Below, piece after piece: positions 35,877 through 47,413 of a stretch of 64,000 nt of DNA; the first letter of the stretch is position 1; each line of letters starts with the position of its first letter. The notes under the pieces were generated by a model, which saw nothing but the letters and a program-made list of their open reading frames with translations, made no database searches and was not told the DNA's origin. This stretch comes from Primulina eburnea. Its lineage: Eukaryota; Streptophyta; Magnoliopsida; Lamiales; Gesneriaceae. The stretch is taken from NCBI RefSeq assembly GCF_022965805.1, contig NW_027331648.1, forward strand, positions 310,001 through 374,000, read 5' to 3'. A program made the position numbers and the translations under genes.

Positions 35877-36036
35877 TGTAAAGACCTCGTATCGTATTAT
35901 CGTAAATCCTATGTTGATTATCGATAAATCATGAAATTGATATGCTATTAAGTGTATGGTGTATATTGGTACAATGGAGAGAAAATATGTGGTAATAACG
36001 AAAGATTGTATTAGAAATTGATTTGTAGTTGAATGA
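35877..36036 (+). mobile_element. Solo LTR A, first part (interrupted)
   Basis: It starts TGTAAAGACCTCG and parallels the opening of the Tekay-like LTR read on its own strand (TGTAAGGACCGTG, CGTAAATCTTATGTGATTATCG). After 160 bp it is broken by the Gypsy element at 36037. The rest follows at 47419-49276. Confidence 0.85.
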
Positions 36037-37828
36037 TGTGGGGCCCTTAGCTCCTAATCGTTATTACAATGCAATCTGATTAGGGTTAATTAATCATAGC
36101 GGAAAACGAGTTTAAATTTTCTTTACAATGAGCCCAAGTCATTTTATTGTAATACTAAAAATAGTATCTCATCTCACGTCATAATCATGCCCACGCGCAA
36201 TCACAACCAATCACATACAAACATCTCATATCTTTGGGACATGCCCCGGTATATAGATACATATACATATACACTGGGAACAAGACATAAATCTAAAACC
36301 TCAGCCCAAGCTGTGGCTCCCTCCAGAAGTACCCTCTCCGGTCTCCTGATATCCTGGAATACGTGCCATTGTCCACACACAAAGACAACAACAGCCCCCC
36401 CTTGGGGGTGAGCAAAGCTCCGTATGGAACAACCAATCATATATACCACAGATATCTAAACAATGATATATGGTATGCAATGCATGTATGTCGTGGAGGT
36501 ATCAGATCAAATGCTCATCCACTGAGCACATGTCAGAATCAATCGAATCGCTATCAAATCAAATCAATGCTCGAGCTGGCACACCGGCCGATATTGGAAT
36601 ACACGTATGATAGCATCGACGAAGCGCCATCAATCCCACATCTCATATCCAATCATATGGGGCCACAATTGTCTATGCTTTACGGGTCATATAATACCGG
36701 CATAGCGATTGTGTTCACAAACCCCGGAATCCAATCCAATCATATCAAAGTATCCAAGGATCATAGCTCAACGTGCATGTCATGTATCGATGTATGCATA
36801 AAATGATGTGTGTTAACAAAACATTTATTTTATACATCGATATCTCAATCTCAATGTCATGTATGCCACATCAAATCATCAAATAGGCACATAGACACAC
36901 ATTCTCAATCCAATCAATCAAATCAATTCAACATATATCATATAATACAGATACATGTCGTATGTTACCCGGTCGCAACATACCTCAATTCTTTGTTTCC
37001 AGTTGATGTAGTTTGAAGATATCAGTATAATACTTTATCTACATCAATAACATACTCATTCCAATCAATAACATATTCCAAAATCATTAATATGAGTTTC
37101 AAATATCATTTGAAACTTCAATAATTCATATCAAATTCAAATCATATCATAATTCAATTCCGACTTCGAATATGAGTTTCTTGTCGGTTATTCTACTACA
37201 TATCAGAAATTCAACTTCAAATACATGCTATTCCAGCACTTTGATATTTCAAGCTGCTGGAACTAGAAGAAAATTACCTCAGTCTGAAGCTCTCGACGCG
37301 ACGATCACAAATATATAATTTGTTTCGTGTTTAGACAGCGTTTCGAAGTCGATTTAGAAGAAAGAAATCAGAATTTTCTCGACTTTCTCGTAGGTGTGAA
37401 ATGATAAAATGAATAAAACGAACGGCAAAACATTCTTATCTTTCCACCGCTCTCGCGCTCGGGCGGTAGAATTCTCGCGCCCGAGCGCGAGACATTCTGT
37501 CCCCGAGTTGCATTTATGCCGCGCTCGGGCGGTAGAAAGTTACCGCTCGGGCGCGGAACATTCTGCCTGAACCCCTGGCAATTTCAACCCTGGCGCTCGG
37601 GCGTTAATTTCCTACCGCTCGGGCGCCACATGTTCTGTACAAAATATCAATTTTGTACTATATTGGCGTCCGGCCTCTCCACTCGAGCTCTTACAACGTC
37701 AATTCATATTCAATACTCATTTCTCAATTCATTGTCACGATATACATCAAATATGTAATCACATGACAATTTCATTAATTATCGATAATCACATAAGATT
37801 TACGATAACAGGGTACACGGTCCTTACA
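36037..37828 (-). repeat. Tekay-like element 3' LTR
   Basis: The plus strand starts TGTGGGGCCC and ends GTCCTTACA. By hand alignment it differs from the partner LTR by about 29 single bases and no indels. A GC-rich block at 37449-37625 has repeated CGCTCGGGCG units. Confidence 0.94.
37449..37625. repeat. GC-rich CGCTCGGGCG repeat cluster in the LTR
   Basis: Several copies of CGCTCGGGCG in direct and inverted order, for example GCGCTCGGGCG and CGCCCGAGCGC facing each other near 37449-37483. The same cluster recurs in the other LTR (47039-47213) and, worn, in solo LTR A (47771-47870). Confidence 0.85.
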
Positions 37829-37842
37829 TTTCTCCCTCTCTT
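37829..37842 (-). promoter_or_regulatory. Tekay-like element polypurine tract
   Basis: The minus strand reads AAGAGAGGGAGAAA directly before the 3' LTR. Confidence 0.9.
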
Positions 37843-37959
37843 AAAAGATTTCGTCTTCGAAATCTCAAACATCCCTATATACATAACATTGGCAAACATA
37901 CATATGTCACCAGTTATAACACATATCAAAACTAAAATCAGAATAAGGATCAGAATACA

Positions 37960-39638
37960 TCGAATACAATGGAACAGATGGATTAGCATCAAATAAATGA
38001 GGATACAAATCTCGCATCTTGCTCTCCAATTCCCATGTCGATTCTTCTACACCATGCCGTGTCTATTGTACTCGAACTAAAGGGATCGATTTATTTTTCA
38101 ATATCTTTTCCTTTCGATCCATAATGCGAACATGTTGTTCAACATAGGAAAGAAAAGGATCAAGTTCAACCTCATCAGGTGCAAGCACATGTGATGGATC
38201 TGGTTCATATTTCCTCAGCATAGAAACATGAAACACATCGTGAATCGCAGATAGAGCTGGTGGCAATGCCAATCGATACGCAAGATCACCAACTCGATCG
38301 AGAATCTCGTATGGACCAACATAACGAGGAGATAATTTCCCTCGCATGCCAAATCGAATAGTGCCTCTAAAGGGGGATATCTTCAAAAACACTCTGTCGC
38401 CTTTCTGGAATTCCAAGGGTCGTCTTCGTTTATTCGCATAACTTGTTTGACGATCCTGAGCAGCTTTCATCCGCTGCCGAATTAACTGAACCTTATCTTT
38501 CATTTCCTGTATCATTTCAGGTCCAATCAATTGTCTCTCACCAATCTCATCCCAGAATAACGGTGATCTACATCGTCTCCCATATAGAGCTTCAAACGGT
38601 GCCATACCGATACTCGTCTGAAAGCTATTATTATACGAAAATTCAACCAATGGTAAGGCATCTTGCCATCCCATTCTAAAGTCCATCACAATTGCACGCA
38701 ACGTATCTTCCAACGTTTGAATCGTACGCTCAGTTTGGCCATCAATTTGAGGATGATAAGCAGTACTCATAGCCAAACGCGTACTCATCGCTTCCTGAAA
38801 ACTACCCCAGAATTTAGAAGCAAACCTGGGATCACGATCAGATACAATTGAGACTGGCACACCATGCAATCTCACAACATTCTCAATGTATAAACGGGCC
38901 ATTCTCTTATAGGCATAAGTCCGCTCATACGGAATAAAATGCGCAGATTTTGAAAGCCGATCAATAATCACCCAAATAGCATCACAGCCCTTGGGCGAAC
39001 GAGGTAAATGAGTCACAAAATCCATAGCAATATGCTCCCAATTCCACTTCGAGATTTCAAGAATATGGAGCAATCCTCCAGGTTTCATTCTCTCGGCTTT
39101 CACTTGCTGGCAGACCAAGCATTTAGAAATAAACTCAGCAATGTCCTTCTTCATACGTTTCCACCAGAATTGAGGTCTCAATGTCAAATACATTTTTCGG
39201 CCTCCAGGGTGAATACTGTATTTGCTACAATGTGCTTCTCGAAGAAGGGCAGATTTCAAATCAGAGTCGTCAGGAACTACCAGCCGACCATTAAGTCGTA
39301 AAGAACCATCAGAAGAAATCTGAAATCCAGACTGATGTCCAGCAGATACAAGTTCTTTCGACTTTTGGATCTGAGCATCGCTTCGTTGGGCCTTTCGTAT
39401 TTTCGATATCAAATTCGGCTCAATTTGCAATGCTGAGACAGTGACAGAATTCCAATTCGAGTGAAATTCCAACCAGAAGTACATATATCCTCGTGTACTT
39501 TGGCGACATTGACAGAAGCTAGAACAGAATCATGAACTTTACGGCTCAGGGCATCCGCAGTAACATTCACCGATCCAGGGTGATATTGAATCTCACAATC
39601 AAATTCCTTCAGGAGATCCATCCACCTGCGTTGCCTCA
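37960..39638 (-). pseudogene. Tekay-like element: end of RNase H, integrase and chromodomain-like tail
   Basis: From 39638 the frame reads QRRWMDLLKEFDCEIQYHPG and ADALSRKV (end of RNase H). A frameshift near 39430 leads into a long open frame down to 38063. That frame has the integrase zinc finger (CLVCQQVK), the DDE core with MDFVTHLPRS, SDRDPRFASKFW and STAYHPQIDGQTERT, and a Gypsy-type module ending SMLRKYEPDPSHV. After an in-frame TAG at 38060-38062 the sequence still reads HGVEESTWELESKMRDLYPH, a worn chromodomain-like tail. Confidence 0.93.
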
Positions 39639-42600
39639 TGTAATGCTACGAAAATTTAAAGGTCCACGCAAACCACATGCATATAAGTTATTAAATTCTT
39701 TTGTATTTCAATTAATTGTTTTAATTACATGGATTAATTTTGCGGTGCATAATTACATGCTTAAAATATATTTTCTACATGATTGCATTAAAAATGTATT
39801 TTTAAAATGTTATTCGAGTTGCGATCGATGAAGGGAGACCGAGGGCTGAAAAAATAGAAAATATTTTTATTAAATAATTGTTCTTAATTATTTAAAATAA
39901 GGGTGGTTATTTTTCTTATTTTTAAAAATATGGGGTTTTGAGGTGATTTTATACGTCGGAACGTAATTTTTATCGGTGTTGGTTTTTCAACAAAAATACG
40001 GATGTTTTGACAACCCGGCTAATAAATTCACAAACTTATTTTACCAAAACTATTTTTATATTTTAATTAAATCCTAATCAAACACTAATGGGCCTAAACT
40101 TATGCTTAATAGGCCTAAAGCCTTAATTAGTGAATTGATTAATATATAATATGTAATCCCTTACTAAAACCCTTCACTTTGCATCAAAACTCACGGCCAC
40201 CCTCTTTTAAAAATCTAAAACTCTCCCCACCCCATTCTTCAAGACACGAACACACATACACAACAAAGTAGAAGAAATTTTCGGTGGAAGCTTAAGAAAA
40301 AGGTTCAAAGCCAAGGTCTTCTCGTCCATTCTTTGCAAATCGTCAACGGGTTTTTCGTGCGTAAATTACGCAAAGGCACGCCTATTCTTTCTTTAAAAAA
40401 AAAACCATCATCACACCATAGTATTTTAATTATTGAATTTTTGCATGAAAACAAGTCACACAATTCACAATTTCGTAACTATGCTCATGCTTGTGTTTAA
40501 ACCTTTGTTATTGGATTCAAATCATGTTTATATGATGTTTAAGGGGCTGCCATGAACTAGGATATGAATAAGCATGTATTTACACAAGTTTAAAGGCCTA
40601 GAATCACACACAATAGCAACAAAAACACTGCACAAAAACAGAAAAAACAAAACTGGTATGACTTTGCTGTCATGGGAGACGAGGGGCTCGGCTTTGTGAG
40701 TTGGGTTGCTTGGCTTGGTTCCAGGGCTAGCCAGGGCCGTGGGGGAGTCAAGGGTAGGGTCTTAATAATGCTAGGGTTTGAGTTAAGTGGGCTGGGAGGA
40801 GTCCTTGTTGGGAAGGACACCACCCGATCGAGAACCACATCAAGGGGGCTGCGTGAGTTTCAATAGCTGTTGCAGGGGGAAAGGATTGGCCAGGGGCTTT
40901 GGGGCGAACCAGGCTAGGTCCTTACTCCTTAGGGTCCTAGGATGATGGGCATGGGTCGGACCAGGGGCTGGGACAGACGGGTTGGCTGCTGGTCCAAGAA
41001 ACGAGAGGAAAGTGCATGGCAGCAAGCTGGGGCGTGAGGTGCTGTCAAGCTGCAGGGGTTCGCTGCTCGGGTCTGGGGGCTTGGGTTGGTCTGGGCAGGG
41101 TCTGGGCATGGTCCAGGGAGGGTTAGGTGCATGAGAGGTCGAGTGGTTCACAGCTGGTTGAGTCCTAGTCCAATTAGGAGTCCTAATGCAACTAGGAGAC
41201 ACACTTGTACACATGCATGCACTTGGGTCCAGGGGCTTAATCACGGGCCAGGAGCTGGTTCTTAGGCTTGGGGATGGTCAGTAGGGTTCATAGATGGGTT
41301 GTCTAGGGTTTGGCTCAGGGTGGCTCGGGCGTGGCTCGAGAAAATTAGGAGATGGCTCGGTGTGTTCGATAAGGTGTCAAAAACGAAAATAATAAAACAA
41401 AAATTAAATCCAAGGGTCCACGGGGGTGGCTAACAACTTGGAAGGGTAGAATAAATCTTAAAAATGCTATGTTTAAAATTTGGGATCAAAATAACGAGTT
41501 TTGGATTTATTCGGGATTTAATCGTCGCACGAAACGCTAATTAACGAGTTAATTGAAACGCCTAGTTTTAAGCTTTATAAAATTATGAAAAATTATATTT
41601 AAGCTTAAATAATTATTAGAAGTCTAAGTTTTTAGTTTGGGAATTTTATATTAAGGTTTGGTTTAATTCGGGATTAAAACGCATTAATACGTCACATTTA
41701 AAGATTAAATTAAAAGTCATCGATTTATGCCAAATAAAAATATATAAAAATTCATGTAAGGTTAAATAATTATTTGGGACATGTTAGAGTCAATGAAATT
41801 AAGAAAATGTCAAAAACGTGAAATTTTACGTCCAGGGGTAAATCGGTCTTTTTACATCTAAAAATTATTAAACGTCATGGCAGTGCCCGAAATGCTGTTT
41901 TATGTGCTAATATGATTATTTTCAATGGTTATGGATGTTTATGGGGTTTTATATGATTATTTTAAATGTTGATGGAATTTTATATATTTAGGGATTTTTA
42001 TGAAGAAAGATTTATTTCAAATGTTTATGATTTAAAATGTTAAAATGTTATTTTAAATGTTCATGGTTATTTATATGTTAAAATGTTATTTTTAAACGTT
42101 TATGGATTTTATGGTTTAATTATGGACATTTAAAAGCTATGTTGCATGCTTGGTTTAAAAGAAAAACGTTATACGCATGTTTAATTTTTTTTAAAGTGAT
42201 GAGAATATGAAACGTTGAAGGAAGTGAAGTAATTGTGACTAATACGATGATATGTTGGAAATTTCGTGAGGGTTATGGTCCCAGTGGGAGCATGACGATC
42301 GTGTTTCATTGGATACGGATATGTAGATGTATACGATGATATGTTAATACGTAAGGCCAAGGCCCAGTTGACGGGTGAGAGTTTCGCTGGTATCCCCGCC
42401 GCCCAGTACTGTGGTTACATGTAGATGGATCCATCGTCCAACATGTAGACGTAGACGTAGATGAACACGAAAATCACAATTAACGATCTGAATTCAACGA
42501 AAGTAAAAAGGAATGCGTATGTTGATGATAATATGAATATGAATATGTTGATGATGATATGATTAAGTTTACGAAAATGTTATTGTTTAAAGTTTTATGC

Positions 42601-43161
42601 ATCATGAAAATATTTACGAAAATATGTATGTTTATGCATCTTCATGAAAACGATATTTTAAGTACAAGTATTTTTCACTGTTATATGTTAATTGTATTAC
42701 GTATTACTCGTTATAAAGAATATGACGTGTTGAGTCTTTAGACTCACTAGGTGTGATTGATGCAGGTTATATTGATTATGAATATGATAATGGAGGTCTT
42801 GATGGTTGACTTGACTGGACTGAAGGTGCACATAACCCGAGGACCGACGCTAGTTTTCCGCACTAGTTATGATTTATGATTTTAAGTAATGTTAAAAATA
42901 TTTTTACGTCTTTTATTTATGTTATGAGAGATTTTTGAGAGGTTATAGTATGAGCTATACTTTTCAAATAATGTTTTTAGGTTGGTAAAATGTTTGCTGA
43001 TTTTATGCTTTAAAATATTTTCCTTTGGATTTTTAAATGGCAGTTGGATGTTTATTTTTAAAATGAGGTCAAAAATATTTTATGGTTCGGCCGATGCTAA
43101 GTGAGGTTTTAAAAAAAAAAATCTAGTACTTTTTTAAGAAAACGAATAAGCAGACGTTTCA
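39639..43161 (+). mobile_element. Solo LTR B, 3.5 kb, inserted in the Tekay-like RNase H
   Basis: It starts TGTAATGCTACG and ends CAGACGTTTCA. Perfect target duplications CCTCA lie at 39634-39638 and 43162-43166. Removing it restores the RNase H reading LNMRQRRWM on the minus strand. It has no gag-pol. A GC-rich stretch at 40670-41340 holds chance open frames. Its 3' part resembles solo LTR C. Confidence 0.93.
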
Positions 43162-44470
43162 CCTCATATTCAAATCAGATTGAGAAAAGAGATACTTCAG
43201 GCTCTTATGGTCCGAATAGATAACAAACTTTTCTCCGTACAAATAATGACGCCAAATCTTCAAAGCGAACACAATGGCGGCCAATTCGAGATCATGAACA
43301 GGATAACGTGTTTCATGAGATTTCAATTGACGAGACGCATAAGCAACCACTTTGCCATGTTGCATCAAAACACAGCCCAAACCTTTACCCGACGCATCTG
43401 TACATACCACAAATCCTCCGGTACCTGAGGGAATAGTAAGCACAGGTGCAGTGGTCAATCTCGTCTTCAATTCAAGAAAACTAGCTTCACATTCATCTGA
43501 CCAAATGAATCGATGATTCTTCTGTGTCAGTTGAGTAATAGGTTTAGCTATCTTCGAAAATCCTTCAATAAAACGACGATAATATCCCGCTAAACCCATG
43601 AAGCTACGGATCTCAGGAACATTCGTAGGTCTTGGCCAATTCAATACAGCTTCGACCTTCGCAGGATCAACAGATATGCCATGTCTTGAAATGACGTGGC
43701 CCAGAAATACCACTTTGTCCATCCAGAACTCGCATTTGGACAATTTGGCATACAAATGACTAGTACGAAGAGTTTGAAGTACCAGTCTCAGATGTTAAGC
43801 ATGCTCCTTCTTCGATTTCAAATATACAAGAATATCATCAACACAAACAATAACGAATCGGTCTAGATAATCTCTGAAGACACGATTCATTAAGTCCATA
43901 AAAATAGCAGGAGCATTCGTGAGACCAAAAGGCATAACCAAGAATTCATAGTGGCCATACCTCGTACGAAAAGCAGTTTTGGGCACATCTTCGTCTCGAA
44001 CTCGTACTTTATGATATCCAGAACGAAGATCAATCTTCGAGTAAACAGAAGTACCCTGAAGCTGATCAAATAAATCATCAATACGCGAAAGTGGGTACTT
44101 GTTCTTCACAGTAGCCCGATTCAGTTGCCTATAGTCAATACACATTCGCATCGTACCATCTTTCTTTCGAACAAATAAAACTGGAGCTCCCCAGGTGATA
44201 CACTCGGTCGAATATATCCCTTATCGAGAAGATCCTGTAATTGTTCTTTCAATTCTTTCAATTCCAATGGTGCCATGCGATAGGGAGCTTTAGATATAGG
44301 TGCAGTCCCCGTCACAAGATCAATACTAAACTCAACTTCTCGATGAGGGGGAAAATCAGGAATCTCATCGGGAAATACATCCGGGAATTCTTTCGCAACT
44401 GGAATCTCAGATAAAGAAGACTCCTTCTTCGAAATATCAATAGCGTAGATAAGATAGCCCTCATCTCCGC
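43162..44470 (-). pseudogene. Tekay-like element reverse transcriptase and RNase H (broken)
   Basis: The N-terminal part reads EFPDVFPDEIPDFPPHREVE and KAPYRMAPLELKELKEQ (44400-44240). After a frameshift near 44190, reverse transcriptase reads [34 protein letters not shown] and the catalytic VCVDDILVY (44150-43820). A stop near 43795 precedes [20 protein letters not shown] and [10 protein letters not shown]. RNase H reads [17 protein letters not shown] and [13 protein letters not shown]. It is interrupted at 43161 by solo LTR B. Confidence 0.93.
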
Positions 44471-45409
44471 TAGTCAACAAATCGAGACATTTCCAAAGAG
44501 GATACTAATTGAATTTTGGCTTGGGAACCCTTGCCATAAAAATTCCACTTGGGTCCATCAATCGGTCGAAATCGAACCACTCCATGACAACAATCAACAG
44601 TAGCTCGATTTGTCGTCAAGATATCCATGTCAACAATACAATCAAAGTCGTGTATAGGAAGGACAATCAAATTCAGAAATACCACATTATCCTCATAGAT
44701 CAGTACACAATTATGCACAACTTTCTCAGACAAAATAATCTTTCCTGCTTCTGAGTCGCAGGGAAGGTTGCTGAGCTGACACTTAAGGTGGAGGAGTATA
44801 TTGTGGACCTCCTCGCCTTAATCCAGCTTCGGCTGCCTTAGCTCGTTCAACTGCCTCTGCATAGCTGGTAGGCAATCCAGAAACAACATATGTATACAAA
44901 GCAGGATCTAATCCATTCACAAACCTGTCATATTTTGCCTTCGCATTCCCAGCTACGCGAGGTGCGTACTTCAACAACGTAGAAAACTTTGAAGCATACT
45001 CTGCAACAGTCATCGTTCCCTGCTGCAGACTATTGAATTCATTCTCTTGGGCAGTATAATAAGAAGGAGGGGAATACTGCTCCAAAAACTGGGCCTTGAA
45101 GACATCCCATGTGACTTCAGTCCCGGCCTCTTTCAATCCAATCTCAGCGGCTTCCCACCAAGATTTAGCTCGGTCCTTCAACTGATAGAGAGCAAGTTTC
45201 AGTCTCCGAGCCTTGGAATATTCAACAATATTAAACAAATGCTCGATATCCTTCAGCCAAGCCTCAGCTCTTTCATCACTCTCAGTGCCAAAGAACTTCG
45301 GTGGTTTTAGATCCTGGAATCGAGCCATCACAACATCCATGGACAACCCTTCAAATTGCCCAACAATCCTCTCAGTACTGCTACTCGCAGTTTCATTTGT
45401 GTGATCCAT
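44470..45409 (-). pseudogene. Tekay-like element gag and protease remnant with deleted junction
   Basis: Gag is open from 45409 (MDHTNETASSSTERIVGQFE) for 208 codons and holds the retrotransposon gag domain (AEAWLKDIEHLF, WDVFKAQFLEQY, NGLDPALYTY). It stops at 44783. The following frame, 44733-44470, holds only the end of the protease region (FDCIVDMDILTTNRATVDC). The CCHC zinc knuckle and the catalytic DTG/DSG of the protease are missing, so a deletion of a few hundred bases is likely here. Confidence 0.88.
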
Positions 45410-45604
45410 CTACAAATCAAAAGAAGAATATCACAATTCAATATCAATTTCATAATCTCATCACCTCATATCATCAATCTCATCAAATACTTACTCAAAT
45501 CAAATCACATAAGAGCAAGTAATACAAATAAGTCAAACACATACGCACAATTCATTTGTGCCTATTCAAGTGTACACAAGACTCAATCGAGCATTCCCAC
45601 CTAT

Positions 45605-45616
45605 GCTCTGATACCA
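45605..45616 (-). promoter_or_regulatory. Tekay-like element primer binding site (initiator methionine tRNA)
   Basis: TGGTATCAGAGC on the minus strand, five bases after the 5' LTR end. Confidence 0.92.
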
Positions 45617-45621
45617 TCTTG

Positions 45622-47413
45622 TGTGGGGCCCTTAGCTCCTAATCGTTATTACAATGCAATCTGATTAGGGTTAATTAATCACAGCGGAAAACGAGTTTAA
45701 ATTTTCTTTACAATGAGCCCAAGTCATTTTATTTTAATACTAAAAATAGTATCTCATCTCACGTCATAATCATGCCCACACGCAATCACAACCAATCACA
45801 TACAAACATCTCATATCCTCGGGACATGCCCCGGTATATAGATACATATACATATACACTGGGAACAAGACATAAATCTAAAACCTCAGCCCAAGTTGTG
45901 GCTCCCTCCAGAAGTACCCTCTCCGGTCTCCTGATATCCTAGAATACCTGCCATTGTCCACACACAAAGACAACAACAGCCCCCCCTTGGGGGTGAGCAA
46001 AGCTCCGTATGGAACAACCAATCATATATACCACAGATATCTAAACAATGATATATGGTATGCAACGCATGTATGTCGTGGAGGTATCAGGTCAAATGCC
46101 CATCCACTGAGCACATGTCAGAATCAATCGAATCGCTATCAAATCAAATCAATGCTCGAGCTGGCACACCGGCCGATATTGGAATACACGTATGATAACA
46201 TCGACGAAGCGCCATCAATCCCACATCTCATATCCAATCATATGGGGCCACAATTGTCTATGCTTTACGGGTCATATAATACCGGCATAGCGATTGTGTT
46301 CACAAACCCCGGAATCCAATCCAATCATATCAAGGTATCCAAGGATCATAGCTCAACGTGCATGTCATGTATCGATGTATGCATAAAATGATGTGTGTTA
46401 ACAAAACATTTATTTTATACATCGATATCTCAATCTCAATGTCATGTATGCCACATCAAATCATCAAATAGGCACATAGACACACATTCTCAATCCAATC
46501 AATCAAATCAATTCAACGTATATCATATAATACAGATACCTATCGTATGTTACCCGGTCGCAACATACCTCAATTCTTTGTTTCCAGTTGATGTAGTTTG
46601 AAGATATCAGTATAATACTTTATCTACATCAATAACATACTCATTCCAATCAATAACATATTCCAAAATCATTAATATGAGTTTCAAATATCATTTGAAA
46701 CTTCAATAATTCATATCAAATTCAAATCATATCATAATTCAATTCCGACTTCGAATATGAGTTTCTTGTCGGTTATTCTACTACATATCAGAAATTCAAC
46801 TTCAAATACATGCTATTCCAGCACTTTGATATTTCAAGCTGCTGGAACTAGAAGAAAATTACCTCAGTCTGAAGCTCTCGACGCGACGATCACAAATATA
46901 TAATTTGTTTCGTGTTTAGACAGCGTTTCGAAGTCGGTTTAGAAGAAAGAAATCAGAATTCTCTCGACTTTCTCGTAGGTGTAAAATGATAAAATGAATA
47001 AAACGAATGGCAAAACATTCTTATCTTTCCACCGCTCTCGCGCTCGGGCGGTAGAATTCTCGCGCCCGAGCGCAAGACATTCTGTCCCCGAGTTGCATTT
47101 ATGCCGCGCTCGGGCAGTAGAAAGTTACCGCTCGGGCGCGGAACATTCTGCCCGAACCCCTGGCAATTTCAACCCTGGCGCTCGGGCGGTAATTTCCTAC
47201 CGCTCGGGCGCCACATGTTCTGTACAAAATATCAATTTTGTACTAAATTGGCGTCCGGCCTCTCCACTTGAGCTCTTACAACGTCAATTCATATTCAATA
47301 CTCATTTCTCAATTCATTGTCACGATATACATCAAATACGTAATCACATGACAATTTCATTAATTATCGATAATCACATAAGATTTACGAGAACACGGTA
47401 CACGGTCCTTACA
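45622..47413 (-). repeat. Tekay-like element 5' LTR
   Basis: Exactly as long as its partner (1,792 bp). The plus strand starts TGTGGGGCCC and ends GTCCTTACA at the AATGA duplication. Confidence 0.94.

Larger units (their letters stand above)
36037..47413 (-). mobile_element. Tekay-like Gypsy (chromovirus) element
   Basis: Two 1,792-bp LTRs bound the element, with perfect target duplications AATGA at 36032-36036 and 47414-47418. The minus-strand order gag, protease remnant, reverse transcriptase, RNase H, integrase defines Gypsy, and a worn chromodomain-like tail suggests the Tekay/Del clade. It inserted into a solo LTR of its own family in the opposite orientation. It was itself split by solo LTR B. 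Confidence 0.95.

Noticed and set aside
36187..37016. Open frames of 68-147 codons inside the Tekay-like LTR, repeated at 45954-46601
   Set aside because: They are chance frames in LTR sequence; they are duplicated only because the LTR is, and they match no protein I know.
40590..41244. Proline- and serine-rich open frames on the minus strand
   Set aside because: They lie wholly inside solo LTR B in a GC-rich stretch and show no start context, domain or splice structure.
45605..45616. Possible tRNA fragments at the TGGTATCAGAGC sites (also 19299, 32852, 51715)
   Set aside because: They are primer binding sites next to LTRs, complementary to the tRNA 3' end only. No cloverleaf can be formed around them.
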